Assembly (NCBI GenBank): GCA_003022745.1
Contig: PXSU01000143.1
Location: 1-11,811, forward strand
Source: Halobacteriales archaeon SW_9_67_25
Lineage (GTDB): Archaea > Halobacteriota > Halobacteria > Halobacteriales > Haloarculaceae
Length of the DNA stretch: 11,811 bases
Direction: 5' to 3'
Each line of letters begins with the position of its first letter. The first letter of the stretch is position 1. Under the pieces are notes generated by a model. That model did not search any database. It had not been told where the DNA came from and was given only the letters and a program-made list of their open reading frames with translations. Position numbers and translations under genes: made by a program. This document shows, one piece after another, positions 6,607 to 11,811 of this stretch.

Positions 6607-7743
6607 TCACCGGTCGGGATACTCCGAGAGCGCGGTCTCGAGACGCTCGCGCTCGGCGCGGGCCGCGGCGAGGTCGTCGCTCACCATCCCCCGTTCGAGG
6701 CGCTCGCGTTCGGCGCGAGTCAGTTCGGTCTCGGCGACCGCGCTCTCGCGGAGCCGTTCGTAGTCGGTCTCGCGGGGCAAGGCCGCCACGTCGCGCAGGT
6801 CCTCGACGACCGGCGGCGCGAGCCGGTTCACGACGGCAGTCAGTTCGCGACAGCGCCACCCGAGTGTCGGTGCGTCGGGCGGCGGCCACGCCACGGTCAG
6901 CGGGTCGGCGTCGAGTCGCCGGAGGTACGTCTCGCGGGAACCGACCGACTGCTCCAGCGCGACCGGGTCCTCGACGTAGTGGTCGAGCTTCGACCGCGAG
7001 TAGTCCGCGTACTCCAGCAGCCGGGGGATCGGTTCTGTCCCCGGCGGGTGGGTGGCGACGTACGACCGGAGGTCCTCGGGCGGGACCGCGAACTCGACGA
7101 GGGGGTAGGCCGTGGCCGCCGCGAGCACGTCGAACACCTCGCGGGCCGGTGCCTCCCGGCGGAACGCGGCGAATGCCTCCGAGACGGCCTCGTTGTAGGT
7201 CTCGATTGGCTCGCGGAGGCGTTCGGTCGGCGCGTCCAGGTCGGCTGCCCCCAGGCGTTCGAGACGGCGCAGTTCCTCGATCCGGTCCTCGAGTTCGCGG
7301 AGGCGGTCCCGGACCGCCCGCCTGGCACGCTGGTACTCGTCACGGGCGGCCTCGCGGTCCTCCAGTCGGGCGACCATGTCCGCGACGGGTGCCAGTTGCT
7401 CGCGGACGTGCTCGAAGTCCGACGCCGAGAGGCGCCGCTGCTGGAGGTGTTCGTCACACTCCTCGAAGACCTCCCGGAGCAGCAGGTCCTCGGGCAACCG
7501 CTCGACGAGGGTCGCTATTTTGCCCTGGAACTCGATGAACGTCTCGAAGTTCCCGTCGCCGGTCGCGGGCTCCTCGTAGCGGGTCAGCAGCTGCGTGAAC
7601 TCCTCGTGGGCGTCGGCCAGCCGTTCGAGTTCCGCCTCCCCGAACTCCGCGACGCGCTCGCGGGCCGCCCCGAGGTCGGTCTCGGCTGCCTCGAGACGTT
7701 CGACGGGGTCCGGGTTCGCGGCGGCGGTGTCACTCGTAGACAT
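6607..7743 (-). CDS. Coiled-coil protein of unknown function (DUF7118-like)
   Basis: 378 residues, very rich in Glu/Arg/Ala/Leu and without membrane segments or a signal peptide. Helical heptad-like stretches are seen at about 14-55, 110-165 and 335-375. A non-coiled core in the middle carries [38 protein letters not shown] and [17 protein letters not shown] recognise this as a haloarchaea-restricted family (DUF7118, from memory) often found next to hisI; no molecular function is known to me. The ATG at 7743 is chosen over an upstream frame extension (to 7830) because the extension lies entirely inside hisI and is low-complexity. The start overlaps the end of hisI by 14 nt, which suggests translational coupling. 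Confidence 0.78.
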   Translation of the reverse strand: MSTSDTAAANPDPVERLEAAETDLGAARERVAEFGEAELERLADAHEEFTQLLTRYEEPATGDGNFETFIEFQGKIATLVERLPEDLLLREVFEECDEHLQQRRLSASDFEHVREQLAPVADMVARLEDREAARDEYQRARRAVRDRLRELEDRIEELRRLERLGAADLDAPTERLREPIETYNEAVSEAFAAFRREAPAREVFDVLAAATAYPLVEFAVPPEDLRSYVATHPPGTEPIPRLLEYADYSRSKLDHYVEDPVALEQSVGSRETYLRRLDADPLTVAWPPPDAPTLGWRCRELTAVVNRLAPPVVEDLRDVAALPRETDYERLRESAVAETELTRAERERLERGMVSDDLAAARAERERLETALSEYPDR

Positions 7744-8098
7744 CCTCGGGGTCGAAGACGCGGTCGCCGACGACCTCGCCGTCGACGGTCCGGTAGAAAC
7801 ACGACCGGTAGCCGGTGTGGCAGGCCCCACCCTCCTGGTCGATCAGATAGAGGAGCGTGTCGCCGTCACAGTCGACGCGGACCTCCTCGACGTGCTGGAC
7901 GTGGCCGCTCGATTGGCCCTTCTGCCAGAGTTCCTCGCGGGTGCGCGAGTAGTAGTGGGCGAGCCCGGTTTCGCGGGTCCGGGCCAGCGCCTCGCGGGAG
8001 ACGTACGCGACCATCAGCACCTCGCCGGAGTCGGCATCCTGTGCGACGGCGGGGACCAGCCCGTCGTCGAAGGCGATGTCCGGAGCATCCTCGGTCAT
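7730..8098 (-). CDS. hisI: Phosphoribosyl-AMP cyclohydrolase (histidine biosynthesis)
   Basis: 122 residues, the normal size of monofunctional HisI. The enzyme opens the adenine ring of phosphoribosyl-AMP, the third step of histidine synthesis, in the cytoplasm, and requires Zn2+ and Mg2+. The family signature is complete: [21 protein letters not shown] (13-33), [23 protein letters not shown] (48-70), RVDCDGD (74-80) with the metal-binding Asp76/Cys77/Asp78/Asp80 cluster, and [13 protein letters not shown] (91-103) with the zinc ligands C93 and C100. ATG 8098 ([13 protein letters not shown]) is preferred over ATG 8125, which would sit inside the likely promoter. The last 14 nt overlap the following gene. 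There is no HisE fusion and no other his gene in the window, as is usual for scattered haloarchaeal his genes. Confidence 0.95.
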   Translation of the reverse strand: MTEDAPDIAFDDGLVPAVAQDADSGEVLMVAYVSREALARTRETGLAHYYSRTREELWQKGQSSGHVQHVEEVRVDCDGDTLLYLIDQEGGACHTGYRSCFYRTVDGEVVGDRVFDPEDVYE

Positions 8099-8120
8099 GT
8101 CCGACACCTGGCGAGTCGGT

Positions 8121-8132
8121 CTCATAGGTCTT
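8121..8132 (-). promoter_or_regulatory. TATA-like element upstream of hisI
   Basis: Read on the minus strand, ACCTATGAG is centred about 28 nt before the hisI ATG at 8098, matching leaderless spacing. The consensus match is weak. If correct, it would drive hisI and the coupled downstream gene. Confidence 0.3.
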
Positions 8133-8186
8133 GTCCTCCGGCCCTCTCGGAATCGGTGTAGGTCAGACCACTCCTGCCACGACCAA

Positions 8187-8438
8187 CCGGAAAGCCCCCG
8201 GCCGCTCGACTGCGTTCGCCTCGCATCGCTCGGGCTCTCGCTCCCTGCTCGCTTTTCGGGACGCTCCCAATGCGAGGGATGAGCGAGGGAAGCGAGCGAA
8301 TCGGCTGGGGAGGCGTGTGGCCGCGGTCGGGCTGGACTGAAAGGGGCCGCAGGCTCGGGGAACCTCGGCGAAGCAAGCACCGCATCGAAGCGAGGAGCGC
8401 AGCGAGCCGCGGGACCCGAGCCTGCGGGGGCTTTCTGG
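8187..8438. repeat. Palindrome-rich intergenic repeat block bounded by a 13-bp inverted repeat
   Basis: The block is bounded by CCGGAAAGCCCCC (8187-8199) and GGGGGCTTTCTGG (8426-8438), inverted repeats with one mismatch. Inside lie CCTCGCAT (8219-8226) pairing with ATGCGAGG (8270-8277), and GAAAGGGGCCGCAGGCTCGGG (8339-8359) almost fully complementary to 8415-8435, the 13-bp part CCGCAGGCTCGGG being perfect. Many GAGCGAGGGAAGCGAG-type tracts fill the loops. The reading frames through it are low-complexity and I call no gene. It resembles dispersed haloarchaeal intergenic repeats. It lies upstream of hisI and directly beyond the 3' end of the prepilin peptidase gene. Confidence 0.6.
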
Positions 8439-8485
8439 CGGGTCACGACAGTCGCATTTCCACCATCCTCAACAATACTTGGCGA

Positions 8486-9482
8486 TCAGACGAACCCCAG
8501 CGCGGCCAGCACCGCGAACAGCACGTCGCCGCCGGTGAGCGCGACCACGAGCCCGACGAACAGCGGTACGAGGAACGGAATCCCCGGCGAGATCCAGACC
8601 ACCTCCGCCGAGACGAGCGTCTCCAGCCCGCCGCGCAGGTCCTCGGGCGTAGTGCCGTAGGCGCTGCCCTCGATGTCGGCCAGGAACGCCTCGGCACCCC
8701 AGGGGTCGTCATACTCGGTACCCGTGCTCGTTTCCTCGTGCCCGTCGGAGTCGCCCGCCGTCGCAGTGCCGCCGTCGGTCACGACGCCGCTCCCGGGCGC
8801 GCTAGGCTCGTCGGGGAGACTCGCCGGGTCGCGGTACCGCTCGGGGGCCTCCCGAACTTCGGCCAGCGAGAGCCCGCGCCAGGCGAGGTACATCCGGAGG
8901 GCGTCGAGGTCGAGGCCGCGCCAGGAGAAGTACGCGCGCAGTCCGGAAAGGGAGAGGTCGGCGGTCAGCGGGCGGTCGGGGAACTCCAGCAGGGTGCCGT
9001 ACTCCCGGGGCGTGTCCCCGCTGGAAACGGGCTTTGCGACGAACATGCCCGGCGAGACGTATCCCCCAGCGGCGTTGCGTGCCGCCAGCACCAGCGGGTA
9101 CGCGACCCCGGTCAGCACTGTATTCGAGAGCACCGTCAGCGAGAATGCGGGCAGGTTCGAGCGGACGTAGGGCAACTGGACGGACGCCACCCCGAGTTCC
9201 CAGAGGTTGTACTCGGGGTAGACCGGGAGGAGGAGGGCGACGACGAAGAAGGCCTTCGCGTCGGCGCCGCCGAACCCCGATGAGGAACCGCTGGCGCTGC
9301 CAGGCCGGCGCTGCCCCGCCGAACGTGACGGTGGCGTCCCAGACGAGCAGGAGGACGCCCAGCGCCGCCAGCGGGTACCAGGTGCGGTTGGGGACCCGGC
9401 GGGTCTCGATGTCGCGGTAGGCCACCCACGCGAAGGCCGGGACCGCGACCAGGCGCAACAGGTCGGGTATCGACGCGAACAC
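8486..9482 (-). pseudogene. pibD: Archaeal prepilin/prearchaellin peptidase (A24), frameshifted with a lost membrane segment
   Basis: The GTG at 9482 opens [50 protein letters not shown], the first helix and the first catalytic Asp (D24, in [11 protein letters not shown]). After RFLIG, near 9272-9281, the frame must change to reach [21 protein letters not shown], which holds the second catalytic Asp (GGADAK). Relatives have another helix of roughly 20 residues between these points, so a deletion of about that size plus the frame change is inferred. The rest is intact: [28 protein letters not shown], a long soluble acidic domain, and the closing VWISPGIPFLVPLFVGLVVALTGGDVLF. The enzyme normally cleaves class III signal peptides of pilins and archaellins in the membrane. 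The frame extends to a GTG at 9560, but 9482 fits family N-termini, and a weak TAAC-containing box lies about 26 nt upstream. Decay and sequence error are both possible. Confidence 0.82.
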
Positions 9483-9590
9483 GCCCCACTCTGTGCCGGC
9501 CCGCGTGTTAGCACTTGCGACACCCGTTGCGACCCGGACCGCGTCACCCGGCCGTGACACGTGGCCCTACCTCACCCTCGCGGCCGTGAC

Positions 9591-9606
9591 TCAAACGGCC
9601 GTTTGA
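9591..9606. promoter_or_regulatory. Perfect 16-bp palindrome, candidate operator
   Basis: TCAAACGGCCGTTTGA is a perfect palindrome in the divergent region between the prepilin peptidase gene and the SIMPL gene. It ends 12 nt before the TATA-like box of the latter, a position where an archaeal dimeric regulator could activate or repress. The regulator is unknown. By size and symmetry it fits a helix-turn-helix dimer. Confidence 0.5.
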
Positions 9607-9616
9607 CCTATCACCT

Positions 9617-9624
9617 GCTTAATG
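9617..9624 (+). promoter_or_regulatory. TATA-like box for the SIMPL lipoprotein gene
   Basis: GCTTAATG is centred about 28 nt before the ATG at 9649, as expected for a leaderless transcript. It lies just downstream of the 16-bp palindrome. The adjacent ORF extension upstream of 9649 would overlap this box, supporting the 9649 start. Confidence 0.5.
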
Positions 9625-9648
9625 GTATCGGCGGTACCAGGTCCGGGT

Positions 9649-10488
9649 ATGCGACGCAGACAACTGCTCGTTGCGACGGGAACCGCCCTGAGTACCGGCC
9701 TCGCGGGATGTCTCGGTGAGAACGACGATGGCGACGGCGCGAGTACGACGACGCCCGAGAACCCTGCGGATACCCCGACGCCCACGCCCGGGCGGGTCGG
9801 CGACCGTCGCGTCGTCACCGTCAGCGGTACCGGCGAGGTTCGGGGCGACCCCGACCGCGCAATCCTGGAGTTCGAAATACAGGCTCGCGGAGACAGCGCG
9901 GGTGCCGTCCGGGACGACCTGGCGAGTCGGGCGGAGGCCGTCAGGGCCGCACTGGCCGAGGCGGGCGTTCCCGAGGAGGACGTCACGACAAGCCGGTTCA
10001 GCATCCACGAGGACATCGACCACCGCCGGATGCGTGAAGCCGACGTCGATCCGGACTCGCCAGAAGCCCGCGAGCGGTTCCGCTTCTACCGGGGGACCCA
10101 CTCGATGGAGATCGAACTCGACGACGTCGGCGCGGTCGGGTCGGTCATCGACACCGCTGTCGACGCGGGGGCCGACGAGGTCGACCGCGTAACCTTCACG
10201 CTCTCGGACGGGAAGCGGACCGACCTGCGGGAGGAGGCCCTCCGGAAGGCTGTAAAAAGCGCCCGCGAGAAGGCAGAGACCATCGCCGAGGAGGTCGACG
10301 GCGAGATCGTCGAGGCGACGGTGGTCGACGCCTCCAGGGGCCGGGTCGCCCCGGTCGAGCGGTCGGGCGGCGTCGCGCTCCAGGCGACACCCACGCCGGC
10401 ACCGGACGGCGGATCGCGGTCGACGGGCGTCGAACCCGGCGACGTGACCGTGGGCGTCGACGTCGACGTCCGGTACGCGATGGAGTAA
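9649..10488 (+). CDS. SIMPL-domain (DUF541) Tat lipoprotein
   Basis: 279 residues. The N-terminus MRRRQLLVATGTALSTGLAGCLG carries twin arginines and a lipobox (LAGC, C21), so export by Tat and lipid anchoring on the outer face of the membrane are expected. Residues 24-52 form an acidic, Thr/Pro-rich linker. Residues 54-279 are the SIMPL domain: VVTVSGTGEVRGDPDRAILEFEI, SRAEAVRAALAEAGVPEEDVTTSRFSI, DDVGAVGSVIDTAVDAGADEVDRVTFTLSD, LREEALRKAVKSAREKAETIAEEV, ending GDVTVGVDVDVRYAME. There is a short Pro/Gly-rich insert before the last strand. The family (Pfam SIMPL) has no firmly established biochemical activity; some bacterial members bind or affect kinase complexes or oxidative stress responses. 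The start at 9649 is chosen over 9622 because the Tat signal begins there. It stands alone on its strand between promoter elements and a 3' hairpin. Confidence 0.88.
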   Translation: MRRRQLLVATGTALSTGLAGCLGENDDGDGASTTTPENPADTPTPTPGRVGDRRVVTVSGTGEVRGDPDRAILEFEIQARGDSAGAVRDDLASRAEAVRAALAEAGVPEEDVTTSRFSIHEDIDHRRMREADVDPDSPEARERFRFYRGTHSMEIELDDVGAVGSVIDTAVDAGADEVDRVTFTLSDGKRTDLREEALRKAVKSAREKAETIAEEVDGEIVEATVVDASRGRVAPVERSGGVALQATPTPAPDGGSRSTGVEPGDVTVGVDVDVRYAME

Positions 10489-10494
10489 CCGCGA

Positions 10495-10537
10495 GGCGTG
10501 GAGAGAGCACGGCAGTTCGCCCGTGCCATGACACGCC
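10495..10537 (+). terminator. Two-tier hairpin after the SIMPL gene
   Basis: GGCGTG (10495-10500) pairs with CACGCC (10532-10537) and encloses GCACGG (10507-10512) pairing with CCGTGC (10521-10526). It begins 7 nt after the stop codon and ends before the leuA promoter. It lacks a T-tract, so it could be a terminator or a transcript-stabilising 3' structure. Confidence 0.35.
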
Positions 10538-10565
10538 CTCACACCCGCATCAGCCGAGAGACAGA

Positions 10566-10572
10566 TTTATTA
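10566..10572 (+). promoter_or_regulatory. TATA box of leuA
   Basis: TTTATTA is a strong AT island in this GC-rich DNA, centred 25 nt before ATG 10594 and 31 nt before ATG 10600. That places the transcription start at or next to these ATGs (leaderless or near-leaderless) and supports translation starting in that frame. Confidence 0.65.
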
Positions 10573-10599
10573 GGACCTCTGTACTTGTCTCGGATGCAT

Positions 10600-11811
10600 A
10601 TGTCCAACACGGAGGATTCGTCGGCTTCCCCGGCGGATCGAGTTCTTCCAGGGTACACTGAATAGTACCTCCGAGATTCAAGACGGACGGATTTTCGACA
10701 CGACGCTGCGCGACGGCGAGCAGACGCCGCGAACTTCGTTCTCCTACGAGGACAAACGCGAGATAGCGGCGCAGTTGGACGCGATGGGGACCCACGTCAT
10801 CGAGGCGGGGTTCCCGGTCAACTCCGACGCCGAGTTCGAGGCGACCCGCGACATCGCGGCGGCGACGTCGACGACGGTCTGTGGGCTCGCGCGCGTCGTC
10901 GAGAAGGACGTCGAGGCAGCACTCGAGTCGGGCGTGGAGATGGTCCACGTGTTCGTCTCGACCAGCGACATCCAGCTTGCGGACTCGATGCACGCCACCC
11001 GCGACGAAGCGAAAGAGCGCGCAATCGAGTCCATCGAGCGCGTCAACGAGGCGGGCGTCGAGTGCATGTTCTCGCCGATGGACGCCACCCGCACCGACGA
11101 GTCGTTCCTGCTTTCGATCGTCGAGGAGACGGCTGCCGCGGGTGCGGACTGGATCAACATCCCCGACACCTGCGGGGTGGCGACGCCCACCCGCTTTGGC
11201 AAGCTGACCGCGAAAGTGGCCGAGGCCGCCGAGGGCGCACGCGTGGACGTCCACACGCACGACGACTTCGGGCTGGCCGGCGCGAACGCGCTGGCGGGCT
11301 TCGAGACCGGCGCCAGCCAGGCCCAGGTGTCGGTCAACGGCATCGGCGAGCGTGCCGGCAACGCCGCCTACGAGGAGGTCGTGATGGCACTCGAGTCGCT
11401 GTACGACCTCGACACCGGCATCGACACCACCCGGATCACCGAGCTCTCGCGGCTCATCGAGGAGAAATCCGACGTCCCGGTGCCGGGCAACAAGCCCGTC
11501 GTCGGCGACAACGCCTTCTCTCACGAGAGCGGCATCCACGCCGCGGGCGTCATCGAGAACGCCGACACCTTCGAGCCCGGCGTGATGACCCCCGAGATGG
11601 TCGGCGCCGAGCGCGAACTCGTCCTGGGCAAACACACCGGCACCCACTCGGTCCGGGAACGGCTGGAGGAGGCCGGCTTCGACCCCACCGACGACGAGGT
11701 CCGCGAGGTGACCCGCCGCGTGAAGGACTTCGGCGCACAGTCCCAGCGGGTCACGATGACCGAACTCGAGAAGTTCGCCCGCGAGGTGGGCGTCGCCGAA
11801 CGCGAGGAGGT
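10600..11811 (+). CDS. leuA: 2-isopropylmalate synthase, frameshifted near the N-terminus and cut by the window edge
   Basis: LeuA condenses acetyl-CoA with 2-oxoisovalerate, the first committed step to leucine. Promoter and start (ATG 10600, in frame with ATG 10594) give MSNTEDSSASPADRV, but that frame stops at TAG 10663-10665. The enzyme continues one frame over from about 10640: EFFQGTLNSTSEIQDGRIFDTTLRDGEQTPRTSF, with the catalytic Arg and metal Asp of TTLRDGEQ. Then come EAGFPVNSDAEFE, VFVSTSDIQ, FSPMDATRTDESF, NIPDTCGVATP, VHTHDDFGLAGANAL (HxH metal ligands), VNGIGERAGNAAYEEV, SHESGIHAAGV and LGKHTGTHSV. About 390 codons are open to the edge; the C-terminal regulatory domain is not reached. 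The shifted frame has no ATG or GTG before the catalytic motif (first ATG 10784), so no alternative start rescues it. Loss of 5 nt at a GTT repeat (GTTGAGTT to GTT) is the simplest explanation. Citramalate synthase is a less likely alternative. Confidence 0.85.

Noticed and set aside
7744..7830. Longer N-terminus for the DUF7118-like protein
   Set aside because: The extra codons lie wholly inside hisI and give low-complexity Ser/Thr/Ala sequence.
10550..11647. Minus-strand open frame of 365 codons opposite leuA
   Set aside because: His/Asp/Val-rich antisense shadow; the plus strand carries all LeuA motifs.
1..11811. CRISPR array, rRNA, or a defence island
   Set aside because: No regularly spaced identical repeats, no rRNA-like blocks and no recognisable effector genes were seen, apart from a degenerate nuclease-fold-like domain at 5239.

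Overview
The window looks like haloarchaeal chromosome (class Halobacteria). It is GC-rich, its proteins are rich in Asp/Glu, and starts are often GTG. Several genes have TATA-like boxes 25-31 nt before the start codon, as in leaderless haloarchaeal transcripts. Several proteins have forms typical of this class: a HisI followed by a coiled-coil protein of the DUF7118 type, a prepilin peptidase with a large soluble insert, and a Tat-lipobox SIMPL protein. Identifications rest on reading translated sequence and on family knowledge; no database search was run.

Layout. 1-56: first codons of an unidentified minus-strand gene. 57-736: no convincing gene, but a chain of hairpins between two related stem-loops (180-222 and 561-615), which I read as a decayed IS200/IS605-type (TnpB-associated) end or another structured RNA. 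737-3038: a minus-strand pair, a class V aminotransferase and an MFS transporter separated by 13 nt. 3144-3917: the remains of an mgtE Mg2+ transporter gene, with an in-frame TAG and three apparent internal deletions. 3930-5141: a second MFS gene with an antiporter-type signature. 5239-6537: an unusual three-part protein (nuclease-fold-like N-terminus, one membrane helix, extracellular lipoprotein-like domain). 6607-8098: hisI and a DUF7118-like gene overlapping by 14 nt. 8187-8438: a palindrome-rich repeat block. 8486-9482: an archaeal prepilin peptidase gene with a frameshift and a lost membrane segment. 9591-10488: a perfect 16-bp palindrome, a TATA-like box and a SIMPL lipoprotein gene. 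10566 to the end: promoter and most of leuA, whose first codons are in a different frame from the rest.

How the genes relate. There is no single pathway. HisI (histidine) and LeuA (leucine) are amino-acid biosynthesis genes, and the aminotransferase/MFS pair could form a small metabolic unit with its own transporter. The prepilin peptidase would serve type IV pili and archaella if intact.

The most notable global property is that three conserved genes (mgtE, prepilin peptidase, leuA) are interrupted within 7.5 kb. Real gene decay and sequence or assembly error are both possible and should be separated before building on the biology. The best candidates for something new are the structured non-coding region near the left end and the Mrr-like/membrane/lipoprotein-like fusion at 5239-6537.
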